A DNA stretch of 64,000 nucleotides. It comes from Epiperipatus broadwayi. Its lineage: Eukaryota > Onychophora > Udeonychophora > Euonychophora > Peripatidae. The stretch lies in NCBI GenBank assembly GCA_028023455.1, contig JAQFVV010012435.1, positions 1,238,001 to 1,302,000 of the forward strand. The letters are read 5' to 3'. The translations under genes and the position numbers were made by a program. Positions 32,950-44,399 of this stretch are shown here, in pieces. Under the pieces are notes generated by a model that searched no databases, was not told where the DNA came from, and saw nothing but the letters and a program-made list of their open reading frames with translations. Numbering within the stretch: position 1 is the stretch's first letter; each line of letters starts with the position of its first letter.

Positions 32950-34130
32950 CATCATCATCATTTTCAATCATTATGGATCCAATGTAAGATGAATATCCAT
33001 CTCTTCAAACTCAATCCATCTTCTCTGATTTCTAGGCTCTCTTCTCCATATCATTCCAGCACATTTCTTTATTTCATCCATCCATCTCACATGTGGTAGG
33101 TCTTTTACAATATCTTGGAATTCAGTTTAAGATTTCAACTGTTCATCTATTATTTTATCTCTTTTAGTAATGTGTCCAGCCCAACTCCACTTCAGTCTCT
33201 TAATTCTTTCAATGTGTTGTCAGTGACACCTGTTTATTTCTCACCCATGTATTTTGTTTTCAATCTCTTTTTATTACTCATAACATACATTTCTCTATAC
33301 TTTGAGTAGTCAGAAGTCTCTGTATTTCTGTTCTGTTAACTGCCCTAAGATCCATAAACAAGAACTAGTAAATCTCACATGTGGTCTCTTTCTAGGTCTT
33401 TTACAATCTCTTGGAATCCAGTTTAAGATTTCAACTGTCTATCTATTATCTCTTCTAGCAATGTGTCCAGCCCAACTCCAGTCTCTTAATTCTTTCAATG
33501 TTGTCAGTAACACCCGTTTATTTCTCACCCATGTATTGTGTTTTCGATCACTTCTTATTACTCCTAACATACATTTCTCCATACTTTGAGTGGTCAGAAG
33601 TCTCTGTATTTCTGTTCTGTTAACTCTCCTAGTCTCAGATCCATAAACAAGAACTAGTAAAACATGATTATTAATACGTTCGTTTTCAAACACACATATT
33701 TCCTTTTAATATTAAGTTATTTCTACAAAAGCATTTCTATGATTAATTTTGTACATTATATTTCCAACAGTACTATTAATCTGACCATAGTTGTTAATTT
33801 TTTATAATTTATCATTATCAATCTTTATTTTCTTTTGAGAAAATCCACTGAATATTACTTTGGCCTTTTTAACAATTTACTTTCAATCCTACTTTCTTAC
33901 TTTCGTCTTATAATTCTTGCAACATTTCCTGGAGCTCCACGGCATTGTTTGCAAAAACAACTATATTATCTGCAAAATTTAGATGACATAAATAATTTTT
34001 TTATTCAAAAGACTTAAATAATTCTTTTATTGTTATATTCTTAACTTTTCATTTTAATCCACAAAATACTTCTTGCAAAACTGCTGTAAAAAAGTTTTGG
34101 AGATATGGAATCACATTGTTGTACACTCTT
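32950..34130 (-). pseudogene. RTE-like LINE reverse transcriptase, degenerate
   Basis: On the minus strand from high to low coordinate: FFTAVLQEVF (about 34085-34055), LNFADNIVVFANNAVELQEM (about 33982-33925) containing the catalytic box as FADN (33976-33965) instead of FADD, then KAKVIFSGFS (about 33860), LVYGSETRRVNRTEIQRLLT (about 33655-33600), WAGHIARR (about 33470) and the usual (GAT)n end near 32955. A 288-bp segment is tandemly duplicated (33086-33373 and 33374-33662). The catalytic Asp to Asn change, stops and duplication make it non-functional. The 5' end runs into an inverted repeat at 34133. Confidence 0.8.
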
Positions 34131-34325
34131 CTCAATGTTAATCTTTTTAGTGTCATTACATAATCTGATTGTTGCAGTTGCATTTTATAAATATTCTTCA
34201 GAATATGACAATAGCCTGGGTCATAGGATATTGTTGTTTTCTGAAGAATATTTATAAAAATGCATCAGCAATAATAAGATTATGTAATGATACTAGGAAG
34301 GTTAACATTGAGAAGGGTGAATGAC
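34118..34325. repeat. Inverted repeat at RTE 5' truncation
   Basis: The arms at about 34133-34203 and 34238-34309 pair over ~70 bp (for example 'TATAAATATTCTTCAGAA' against its complement). The arm sequence is RTE coding region, so this is a twin-priming-like or later inversion of the element's 5' end. Confidence 0.65.
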
Positions 34326-34349
34326 AGTTCTGGAGATATGGAATCATAC

Positions 34350-35540
34350 AGTATTAGCCAGTAAGTCTTAGAGAGTAAAGAAAGAATGAAAAAATACTCA
34401 TTACCTTATAATTATGCAGGGTAAGCAGTGGGCTTTTTTGCATCTTAGGCAATAGCTGATTGGCTTCATAACACAATAAATAGTAAATAAATAAATTCAA
34501 ATGATTGCAATAAACTGGCATCAACATAATGCACACAACATTTGCCTTTTCCCAGTCAATCAATGCTCTAGAATATTTGTCAGTTTGCTTGTCTCTGTCG
34601 CTATGAGTAATGCTTTTCCTTGCTATTCTTCTATATAGGAATGGCAGCCAATGTGCTGTTGAGTGATTTACTTTTACCTACATCATATATTATTGAATAT
34701 TTTATTATTTAAATTTTTTTTTTTACTCTTAATTTAAAATTAATTTATTCCTTGCACGAACACTATGCTGTCTTGAGACATGAAATAAGAAAAGTGATTG
34801 ATTTGCTTTATTTAAAAGAAAGTGTTTGTAAAATTTATTCTGTGATTATAATATAATGTTTATGTATTTTTTAAATTAAGCATCAAATAGCTTTTCAAGA
34901 TCAAAGCTGCTTTTTTTCATAATCCAATATCAGATTTCTTTCTTCCAGTTTATGTTAATATCGAGTTGATTTTTTTTGTTGTTGAAATTTAATATTCATA
35001 ACCGTTATTAGAATTTTTGGAGGGATTATTATCTATAATTACCGCAGTAGTAAATTGCTACCTTAGCTAAAGATTTCATTGTTTTTAATTTTGATTGGAT
35101 GTTTGTTGAAACCGATATTACTAGCATCTGAGACTCTTAAGCCATTTTCTCTGGTTCAGACATGCAAAAAGATGGCTTTTTCAAATCTCTTTACTCATGC
35201 ATGCTTATTAGTTTTTGCAAATTTAAAAAAGAAATATTGAAATTATTTCTATTTAATACAGAAGGCTTTTGTATGGGAAATTAATTTCCCACTCTTTTCC
35301 ATTTATTCATAATTACAGTATTCTTTTTTTGAAATCTGTCTTATCATAAAATATGTTAATTATAATCATTTCAAAATTATATGTTATGTGAGTGGAAAAA
35401 TACTGGTGATTATATGCTATCAAAATATTAATATATGAGATGGGAGGTTTATACTAATCTCAATCTCTTTAAACCACTTCTGATAATATATATATATGAC
35501 TGAGTTTATTCCACATATACTGTGATATATACATTCATCT
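34350..35540. other. AT-rich stretch, nothing recognised
   Basis: No motif, RNA gene or shared repeat was found apart from T runs. Confidence 0.4.
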
Positions 35541-35549
35541 GAGTATCTG

Positions 35550-35685
35550 ACCCTGCATGGTTTAGGGTCGTGGTAGAGAATCAAGACTCTAGAACATAAG
35601 GCATTGGATTGATTTTAACCTTGGCATTTCTATACTCAAACTTCTTATGAACTTTTGTGTAGTAAAGCCTTTATATTATTTATTT
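35550..35685 (+). repeat. SINE family D copy
   Basis: 'GGTCGTGGTAGAGAATCAAGAC' is the A-box-like head and 'CAAACTTCTTATGAACTTTTG' with 'GTAAAGCC' the 3' end. A shorter remnant ('GCATGGTTTAAGGCAGCATG') lies at 35896-35970. Confidence 0.6.
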
Positions 35686-36164
35686 TCATTTATTTGAGTA
35701 TTCTGATTTTTTATCTAATATTATTAAATCAAAAGATAGATGTCTCTACTATATATTCATTTGCATGAAAAAAGTAATGCACCTGTAATACATCTCATAA
35801 TTTTTAATAAAATAAAAAGGTGAAAATATCAATGATTAAATTTATAAATAATTATGTGGAAAATTGTTTGTTATTCCTAAATGAAAATGTATTATGCCTT
35901 GCATGGTTTAAGGCAGCATGATAAGAATGCTCTGGATATCAAGGTTCTGAATTACAGTTTCCTTTTGATGATAATAATGATGATCATTATCATCATCATC
36001 ATCACCATTTAGAGTATTATTAATAGCCTGTGAAGTCAATATTGTCTTCTGACAATCATATGAATAAGCCTATTTATAAGAGATACAATGATATTTATAT
36101 AGTCGTTTATTGGTGCTTTCTCTTATCAAGTTTGAAATGTTGTTTCTGACTAAGTAGATATGGA

Positions 36165-36182
36165 AAGGGGGGGGGGAGGAGC
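36165..36182 (+). repeat. Poly-G tract
   Basis: Ten G residues interrupted only at the end ('GGAAAGGGGGGGGGG'), in AT-rich surroundings. Confidence 0.85.
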
Positions 36183-36774
36183 ACATTAATTGGGTTTCCC
36201 TTGTGGCTGGCTACTTACTATTAGGAGAAAAAAAAAATAGAAGAAAAGGTTGTTTGAATTTTCATTAACTAGAAGATTTTATTATTTTAGTAGATTTTGA
36301 TTTACTTAAGTGACACTTTAATTTAATCTTGAGTGCAAACACCATATAAAAAAAGTAATAAACATAATACAATAAATAGAAGATTTAAGTAACCATACTA
36401 TATTAAATGCGAGGGGTTTACTAATTCCAATGATGATGTTAATAGCAAGTCATGAGATCGTGTGAGGAAACATGTTTAAGAAAATTCTTGTAGATTAGTA
36501 AGCCTAATTGATATGGTCACCATGTTTCTGTTGTTTTAATCAGTTCTGGAAGTTTAATGCAGTAATAGAATTATGAATATGAGAGGTTTCTAGCTTAAAA
36601 CTTGACTCCTACAATCAAGTTTTATTTTTTCTCGGCTATTTTTTTTTTTACAGAGTGCACCAATGTAAGAACTTTTTGAAACTTTAGAGTTAGAAAAAGT
36701 TGGGGATGAAAAGAATTCTCTCAAAATCAGCTTAATATATGAATTTTTTCTACAGTACAGGATTTTTCATACCT

Positions 36775-37098
36775 GCACTCCAATATGTGATTATAGGGGG
36801 TTTGAACTCAGACTTTCACACGACCCTCAACTATCCACATTATCTCATACTGCTGACACACTTGATCACACAGATGTCGAAAAGATAAACAATCACCAAT
36901 ATACGTATTTCGTGATTGTATATATGTGTGGAGATGATAATCTGGGTCAACTGAAGAGTGCTCGTTTAGCACAAAATACGCATATTGGTGATTATTTATC
37001 TTTTCGACATGTGTGTGATCAAGGTGTCAGCAGTATGAGATAGTGTGGACAGTTGAGGATCAGGTGAAAGTCTGAGTTCAAGCCCCTATCTAAATCAG
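36775..37098. repeat. Family Y palindrome (copy 5)
   Basis: The two arms (from about 36797 and up to 37098) are inverted copies of the 3' half of Y, each with a B-box-like outer end (complement of GGGTTTGAACTC at about 36798; GAGTTCAAGCCCC near 37075). The complete ribozyme lies only in the right copy (about 36953-36994): CUGAAGA and a perfect stem II GTGCT/AGCAC, but AAAA replaces GAAA, so G12 is lost. The left arm retains just the GAAA side. Confidence 0.7.
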
Positions 37099-37619
37099 CT
37101 TGTGAAATTGGAATGTTAATAATCAAATTAAAACAAAAGATTTAAACTACTCAGTAATTTTTTAATTTTTATTATATATAAAAAGAAATATGTAGAATAT
37201 GTTAAAACTGATGTATATTACTTCTGTTTTTTTTTTTTTTTTAATTTTTGACCATGGCTTATAATAAGGGGAAGATAAGAAAAATATTTAATTGTTTATA
37301 TAAGAATGTTGTTGAATTATTTTTTAATTTCAAAAAATAATTAATCCAGAAAAATCCTGGTGCAGGTCTAGAGAAAACAGAAAACAAATTTATATAAAAA
37401 AGATAAAAGTAAGTAATAAAAAAAAGGATATAGAAGGAAGGCAATATTGTACAGATTTTAAAGTAGGATAAGAGATACAATCATTAAATGAAAAATATAT
37501 ATCCATAGCATTTCGGCATTGCTAAATCCTTACTCTTATTAGTTATGAACCATAAGAGGATTAAAGATGAGCAATATACTTTTCATTAGAAAACTTATTT
37601 ATGCACACATATATATTTA

Positions 37620-37870
37620 TATGTAAGAGTCTCATAGTACCATGGTAGTATATCTGCCTGTAATGCCCATGATCTGGAGTCAAATCTGCATTGAGTAAAC
37701 TTTTCCATTAGTTTGGGATGGTTTTTCAAGTAGCCATCTCATAGATAATATAACTAACCATTTAGTGTTGATCTGTATGGGTATTTAGCTATTTTTAGCT
37801 AGAAAATAAAATAAGCATGGAAAATCATTCAAATCCTCAGTAGCTAGTAATCAGCAACTCTGTAGGAGTT
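37620..37870 (+). repeat. SINE family C, best plus-strand copy
   Basis: The head 'ACCATGGTAGTATATCTGCC' and B-box-like GGAGTCAAATC (37676-37686) are followed by 'AACCATTTAGTGTTGATCTG' and 'GGGTATTTAGCTATTTTTAG'. No TSD was found. Confidence 0.55.
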
Positions 37871-37874
37871 CATT

Positions 37875-38840
37875 TTTTCATCACTTAGAGTGATGTTTGT
37901 TTTGTAGGGGACTGTGATTTAGATTATTCAAGTTACAAGGATAGATACATTATTATGAAGTAGTAATATATTGATATATACAACCAAATACACTTTTTAT
38001 TATACAAATAACACTTAAGTATTTGCTAAGATGAGATGCAATACAAAGCTTAAATAATGTAATATGTCAAATATTGTTGTAAAATTGAAAAATATCCAAT
38101 TTTGTTAAATGAAATAAGAGCCCAGTTCTTGGATCAAAGCTCTTCTTGTACATTTTAGCATTAACCATCATAGGATCTCCAGAACTATTTTTTTATTTTT
38201 ACGTTTTGTTACTTTTTAAGTAGTCTAAACAATAATTCATTTAGATTTTACAAATGAAGTTAAAATTATTTTGATGAATAATGTAGTAACTGTCCAGTAA
38301 GAAATAAGTCATTGTTCTTTATAAATCTTACTATATTTATTTCAGTTGATTTTTTTTAGATTGGCAAAGTTAAAATACTATTTTTAAGAATAGTTTTTGC
38401 TTGTAAACATATATTTCTAATAAATAATTAAAAAGTTCTGAAAAATATAAGAAAGAATAAAATTAATTTGATAAAATAAAAAGTTGGAAATTTATTCCAA
38501 CTTTCTCTAGAGGCTGACAAAAAAATATCAATTATTGAAGAAGAGAAACGGATTGTCTTTTTTCTTTCTATTAACAAGGTATTGTCTAAACAAGAAATAG
38601 TTGAATTTTAAAAATCTCTTATAATCATAATTATGTTTAACTATGAAAATATTATATGAAAACAAATAGTTGATGTGTTATGTTTACTTTATATATAAAA
38701 AAGTATCGATATTTTATATCATATAAAACTCATTGATATTAATTTTGTATATTTTTTATTTTGCTTACATGGGAGGGGGGATCTTCAATTTATATATGTA
38801 GTATAAATGTTATGCATATTATGATGTGCTGATAAATTAT
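37875..38840. other. AT-rich stretch, nothing recognised
   Basis: Only homopolymers and short frames are seen. Confidence 0.4.
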
Positions 38841-38843
38841 CTT

Positions 38844-38951
38844 TTCTGAAAATAAATTACTGTTCTAAAACTCTACAAACTTCAGTTATTATCCAGTTTC
38901 TGAAAATAAATTACTGTTTTAAAACTTTACAAACTTCAGTTATTATCCAGG
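38844..38951 (+). repeat. 53-bp tandem duplication
   Basis: Two adjacent units begin TTCTGAAAATAAATTACTGT and end CAGTTATTATCCAG, differing at about two positions. It is a recent local duplication. Confidence 0.85.
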
Positions 38952-39159
38952 AGAAGTAAAGTTCTGGTTTCTGAAGTTGATTACAATCAAACGTGAATTT
39001 CTAACTTCCAATTTTGAAGCATCAAAAGTCATGTGACTACTATTAATGTATGGTGAAGTTGGATTTGAAGACATGTCTGAAAATGTCACATTTTCTACTT
39101 AATAGTTAAGTATTTGATAAATGCTGTGCTTGAGTTTGTACTTTGTATCTAAAGTCGGA

Positions 39160-39320
39160 ATGTCCCAGCACCTCACGGATTAGGGCTATCAGCTCAAACA
39201 CTGGTTTGGGGATAGGGATAATTCTAGATAGAGATTTTAAATGCTTTCTCTTGCTGCATCTATCGGAAAAGCTTGTTTAGAGCTATTAGCACACTCATTC
39301 TACTTAAGTATACAGTAATA
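39160..39320. repeat. Unassigned GC-richer patch, possible SINE
   Basis: 'CCCAGCACCTCACGG', 'GGGCTATCAGCTC' and 'TTTCTCTTGCTGCATC' stand out from the surrounding AT-rich DNA and end in AATAAAATAAAAATAAAAC. It could be a tRNA-derived SINE, but I cannot find a clear A/B-box pair. Confidence 0.25.
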
Positions 39321-39544
39321 AAATAAAAATAAAACAGTTATTAGTTTATGGAAGTGAAAATCTTTGAATACTGAAAAATAGTAACCTATTCTCCCCTCCC
39401 CTCAATGACAGCATCAACCATTTGTATGAAATTTTTTTTTTAATTGTTAACTTCTTATTTATTATGTTAAATATTAATCTGTAAATTTATTTAATCTATA
39501 TTTTTGTGCTTTTATTTTCTATATCTATGGCAGATGAAGTAACT

Positions 39545-39668
39545 AGGGGATAGTGGTAGAATGGCAGAGCTCGAGAAGGTGGAATCCTAGGATACATTCG
39601 GTGCTGGTACTTTTCATGGTTCAAACTTCTTATGAATTCTTGAGGGATAAATATATTTTAATTGTCAT
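39545..39668 (+). repeat. SINE family D copy
   Basis: 'GATAGTGGTAGAATGGCAGAG' is the A-box-like head, 'CTAGGATACATTCGG' the B-like region, and 'CAAACTTCTTATGAATTC' with 'TTGAGGGATAAA' the end. Confidence 0.65.
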
Positions 39669-39669
39669 C

Positions 39670-40660
39670 ACTAATAGACATTGCTTACTACCTTATACTA
39701 GCATCTCCGTTTTTGATATCTATCATTGAGCTCTTATGGTGTTGTGCTCTTAAATAAATATATGTACAAAACAATACCAGTTAAATAATATTAGAATTAA
39801 TCCTATAAGAATTTGGTTATTATTGGTCTTGAATTTGATAATTCCATTTTTTTTCATATTCAATTAATTATAATTAAGTTGAGGATAAGTTTTAACGTGC
39901 TAATCAATTTTTTTAATTTTATTATAAAAAGTGGAAATACTGTCTGCTTGTAAAGAATATTAGTTTTTTTTTTTTTCAATGGTTTTATTTTTTTTTAAGT
40001 TGTCACTAATTATTATTATTTTAATCCCAATTTTATTACGTAAATATTTTTTTTTCTAGCAAGATTAAAACTAATAGTCAATAACTATTAATAAAATTGT
40101 AGACGAATGAATGATGAGCTGATTTTTGTTTTTAATTAAAAAAATCACCTAGAGCATTTATAATGAATGAGAAATGAAGAAACTTGTCAGAAAAGGATTG
40201 ATTAAATTGAAGATTTGAATTGAAACTATATCGTTATTTATGTTCCTTGTAAGTTTTTAAAGACATTTTTTTATAACCATATAAGAATTAAAAGACTTTG
40301 GAAAGCGTCAGAGATGACAAAAAAAAAAAAAATGTTTAAAAAGGGTACTGAACTGATTATTTGCTTGAGAAATTGAGAAGTCAAATAATCGTATATGTAT
40401 CTGTACACGTGTATTCATAAACAGAGGCATTCTGCATCTATGTCACTGTGACGTACCCTGACGTAGAGATTTAAATTCAGACCCAATTTATGATTATTTT
40501 TTTTTTAGTTAGTTAGTTCATATTAGTCAGAAAATCGATACATAGCAACTTTTAGCTTAGTGTCAACTTTGTAATTTTTTTAAGTTAAAGGTGGTGGACT
40601 TAGATATTGAAGTGCAGCATAGACTCTAGTGTGCTATTGTTGCTTTTAATATTTTAAAAT
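39670..40660. other. AT-rich stretch, nothing recognised
   Basis: T-rich and A-rich runs only. A 'CTGTGACGTACCCTGACGTAG' patch near 40447 stands alone. Confidence 0.4.
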
Positions 40661-40679
40661 ATATGTTATTGCAGGGTAG

Positions 40680-41268
40680 AAATTACTGTAACTAAATTAG
40701 CTGCATATAGAGCTATTATTTTACCTAATTTTTGTATAAAAACGAGGCACTAACATCTTTTCAATATAGCATAAATTTAGAATTTTCTAAATTTAATTCA
40801 AGAATGCTTTGTAAAATTTTAAAAACACAATGGCCAAGTTATAAGATGAATCCATATGTTCTTCAACCTTGCTCTATGCAATACTGTATTATGCTCCCAT
40901 TATTGTAAAATCACATCTCTATTGGATTGAGGATTGGATATGTGAAATGAATGAACAATGACAAGATGAATGAACAATGACAAGACTTTCTAAAAGGTAT
41001 TTTATCATGAACTTGGAGCATGTAGGCTCCATTTATACTATAAATATTATCTCAGAAGCATTATAAAGAAACACAATTTTGATGGTTTTGATTGAAATGA
41101 TATGGAGAGCTACAATTAATCACATTTTTGAAAAATTTCAGAAAGAGAAGTTTTCTGCAGAAGAGGTTAAAATTATAACATTGCAAAATATCAAACTGAA
41201 TTATAAACCAGCATGTTTCTAGTTCACAGATTATCTTTGCATATCTCATCTCTAGTATATTACTATTT
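40680..41268 (+). pseudogene. LINE ORF2 C-terminal region, 5' of a palindrome insertion
   Basis: Shifting frames read YRAIILPNFL (about 40710-40735), SFQYSINLEFSKFNSRMLCK (about 40755-40810), ILKTQWPSYKMNPYVLQ (about 40820-40870), YHELGAC (about 41005), YKYYLRSIIKKHNFDGFDWN (about 41040-41097) and AEEVK (about 41158). These match the end of an endonuclease-reverse-transcriptase LINE and the tail at 19790-20215. It is interrupted by frameshifts and by the palindrome at 41281-41676, after which 'GAGTTGGAATGACCATAC' (41693 onward) resumes the same LINE. Confidence 0.6.
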
Positions 41269-41688
41269 ATCTCTTTTTATAATCCTATATCTTCCTTCTT
41301 CTTCTTCAGTAATTTTGCTTATTTATATATAACAATATATAATCTTATTAAATAATCATAGTCTTCTTACACCTTTAAGCAAATAATTTTTATTAATATA
41401 ATAACTGTTACTGGCAGTCTTCAGATTTTTCTTCCTTTTTATAAAACTCCTTTTTTTACATATTAAGTATAAATTTTCAAACATATTAGAAACCATCTAA
41501 TATTTTTGAAAATTTATACTTAATATGTAAAAAAGGAAGTTTTATAATAAAGGAAGTAGAGGGAGGGAGAAATCTGAAGAAGACTGCCAGGAACAGTCGA
41601 AACTTATTATATTAATAAAAATTATTTGCTTAAAGGTATAAGAAGACTGTGATTATGTAATAAGATATATTGTTGTATCTCTTTTTAT
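41269..41688. mobile_element. 396-bp palindromic element with 12-bp TSD, inserted in a LINE
   Basis: ATCTCTTTTTAT is duplicated at 41269-41280 and 41677-41688. Between them, arms from about 41331 and up to 41674 pair over ~165 bp each around a centre near 41494. One side carries CTGAAGA-A-GACTG...CAGTC-GAAAC (about 41572-41601), the PLE-tail phrase. An extra 50 bp at the left end lies outside the palindrome. It has no coding capacity. The TSD length agrees with the PLE copy at 14.4 kb, which suggests a non-autonomous PLE-mobilised unit. Confidence 0.75.
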
Positions 41689-41689
41689 T

Positions 41690-42990
41690 TTTGAGTTGGA
41701 ATGACCATACTTGTTTGTGGGTGGCTACTGCTATTGATGACGATTATCTTCTTTATGATTTTCTGTAGGGGGTTGATAAAGATCTTTTTATTATGCAGTA
41801 GATTATTTACAAGCCTTTTTTGTGATTAGGTATGGTAAGTATTAGTTTTTGAAAAATAAATAAATGTATTTTATTTATATGTTTAAAATTATCATTCCGC
41901 AGTCAAAACAAAAACTATCAATATTTGTTCACTTTTGGTCATGCTAATTCTTTAATACATCTTTTAAAGGATTGCATTCCAAAAGTGGCCTCTACATAAT
42001 GTTAATTTAGTCGCTTTTACGAACATTATATAATAACAAATTTAAATACATGTATTATTATTTTTTATTACATATAAGGCAGTGACCATTTACACATGTG
42101 TGTATGCATATGTAAATAACTTCTTCATTCATCTCTACTTTTACTGACTTGCCATTAGAGAATTGATAATCTGAAAATTCTTTTTCTATTTGATCATTTG
42201 CTGTACTATGAGATTATTATCATTGGCAAAAGCAACATATTCAAGTTAGTATTTTTTGGAATGGGATCTTTTTTTAAAAAACTCAACCAAATTGAAGCTT
42301 GGTGATATCTTTGTACGTCTTGTAAACAAATACGTGATTATGCTATTTGTTAAAGATAGTGTTTCTGTTTTAAGATCCATTACATATATAAATATTAAAA
42401 CTAGATGTTGCATATTAATATATATATATATATATGAATGAATTTACTACTGATAGTAATTAAAAGTAATGATAAACTTATTCTGTAGGTGAAGATAAAA
42501 CAACTTTTAATAAAATAGCCAATTAGGGACCAAGGCATCTCAAAATACTTTCATAAAGAAACAGGAAGAAAGAATTAAGACTCAATAGACTTACCAAATA
42601 TCATTTGATAAAATTTGAGTGATTTTCATCGTTATTTTCTAGCTAAAAATAGCTAGATATCTATTTAGTGATCGATATTGGATTTGTTTCATATGAAATT
42701 GGAATTTTCCAAAATGATAATGCTCTTTGTTTTTCATTATAGCCATTGCAGTTAAATACTGCATTGAGGAATGCGAGTTTGTTGTTACTCAACACCTGTG
42801 AATATAAACCACTTGATTTAAATGTCTGCGTGGTTTAGCACTGTAGAAGAGTAATCCCTGGTTGAAACCTATCCTGTACACATGATCTCACCAGCTATTA
42901 AGTATTATTTTAGGTGTTAATACCTGATTACAACATTATTGATATGATGTAGGCTATTTTTTAACTACTTCTGATATTTTTCCCTGACAA
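41690..42990. other. LINE remnant edge, then AT-rich DNA
   Basis: The first ~60 bp continue the interrupted LINE 3' end. The remainder has a SINE-C-like phrase at 42630-42690 ('CTAGCTAAAAATAGCTAG', 'CTATTTAGTGATCGATATTGG') and a (TA)n run at 42419-42435. Nothing codes. Confidence 0.35.
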
Positions 42991-42997
42991 TATCTCA

Positions 42998-43098
42998 TAC
43001 AACGAGGTCAGCGCAGCCACCTTGCAAGCAAGCAGTTGGTTGCAGACGGTTGTTGCGGGTTCGCCTCCCGGCCGATGCTATGACATATGGAAAGAATT
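42998..43098 (+). repeat. SINE family B, long-variable-arm subfamily
   Basis: 'ACGAGGTCAGCGCAGCC', 'CTTGCAAGCAAGCAG', the subfamily insert TTGGTTGCAGACGG, and GCGGGTTCGCCTCCCGGCC with GATGCTATGACATATGG. The 5' acceptor half is missing. It shares the insert with 32418-32535. Confidence 0.7.
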
Positions 43099-43099
43099 A

Positions 43100-43785
43100 C
43101 ATTTCAAGCAGTGGAGAATTTTATACACATAGTATTCTTATACTATTTTAATTAATAAGATAATCATATGATTCTGTTATTTTGTTCAATCCTTCTACAT
43201 AAATGTCTGTACCTGTAAACATATCTATTATCCAAATTTAAAATGGGATCTGAAAAATTCTATTGACATTAAATATTTTTTCTTTAAATTTGAATTTTAA
43301 AAGTAGTACGAATAAAACAAATAGTAAGCAAATAATAACAATAAGATTCGAAAATATTTATAACTTTACTAGTAACAAAGTGAAGGATTGTAACGAGACT
43401 AAAAATACCTGTTTTATTTTTATTTAAAAAAAAAATAACTGCAAAATTAATTCTCTAATGAAGTTAAATTTAATAGCCTTTGAAGGATTAATAGTATGGA
43501 AATTTTCTGCATAGACTGACAAATTAGAATGTAAACCTAAATTACAGATCAAAGACATTTCATGATTTTTCAACATTAGATTAAAAAGTATTACTAACAT
43601 ATGGGTTCGATATTTATATTAGATTTAAAACTAATCAACTCAACTTTATAAACAGATTGCACTCATATTTCATAATAAATTTTAATGATATTTACGTGCA
43701 CATACCCACATGTATTTATCTAAATCGTATTTGCTTAAAGATAAGCTTGATAGCTGAACAATAGAATAACTGATGATAATATCTA
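43100..43785. other. AT-rich stretch, nothing recognised
   Basis: No supported feature. Confidence 0.4.
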
Positions 43786-43789
43786 TATG

Positions 43790-44085
43790 AAGTAAAGGTT
43801 AAAGCCTCTCCCGCAGTTTTTTCACAGATAAAACAATGAAGAAGGCGGCAAGATTTTGCTGTCTGGGTAATTGCTGGATTGTAGGAGTTTGAACAATTTT
43901 CCATCATCCTCTAGTTACAAATAGCCAAATACCCATTTACTAACCACTATTGGATAACTAGGTTAAGTATGAGCTGACTACCTGAAAGAAAAATCCAAAA
44001 CCTACTGAAAAAAAGTTTATTCAGCCTGGATTTGAATTCAGATCATAGACATAGTAGGCTGATGAGCTATCATTGTATGGTCCTT
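43790..44085 (-). repeat. SINE family C, longest minus-strand copy
   Basis: On the minus strand the head ends with a B-box-like GAATTCAAATCCAGG (complement of about 44022-44036), then comes the body with 'ATACCCATTTACTAACC' on the plus strand (43931-43947) and the distal 'ACAATGAAGAAGGCGGC' part (43834-43850). It shows that the distal and proximal pieces seen elsewhere belong to one family about 300 bp long. Confidence 0.6.
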
Positions 44086-44119
44086 TTATTATATATTTTT
44101 GTATATTAATGAATAAAAC

Positions 44120-44206
44120 TTCATCATCATCATCAACCATTATCAATCCACTGCAGGATGGTCTCTCCAAGTTCAATCCATCTTTTCCGATCTTTTTCTC
44201 TAATTA
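44120..44206 (-). mobile_element. RTE-like LINE 3' end
   Basis: 'CATCATCATCATCAACCATT' then 'ATCAATCCACTGCAGGATGG', 'CTCTCCAAGTTCAATCCATC' is the complement of an RTE 3' end with its (GAT)n microsatellite. It is identical in layout to 56268-56450 and 63935-64000. Confidence 0.75.
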
Positions 44207-44213
44207 AACTATT

Positions 44214-44390
44214 GCTATTTTTATTTTAAAGAGAAGTAAAAAAAAAAAAAAAACGAGTGTAGAGATTTAACAGTCAAATTATCTAATGAATGAATCTATG
44301 CTAATTTTTATTTTAAAGAGAAGTAAAAAAAAAAAACAAACGAGTGTAGAGATTTAACAGTCAAATTATCTAATGAATGAATCTATGCTA
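44214..44390 (+). repeat. ~87-bp tandem duplication
   Basis: Two units each contain TTTTTATTTTAAAGAGAAG, an A12-16 tract and CGAGTGTAGAGATTTAACAG to 'CTATGCTAAT'. The units differ mainly in the A tract, so the duplication is recent. Confidence 0.85.
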
Positions 44391-44399
44391 ATAAATATA

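Noticed and set aside
37259-37480. Membrane protein frame of 73 residues
   Set aside because: The hydrophobic look (Phe, Leu, Tyr) comes from reading A-rich DNA on the opposite strand. No start context, homology or neighbour supports it.
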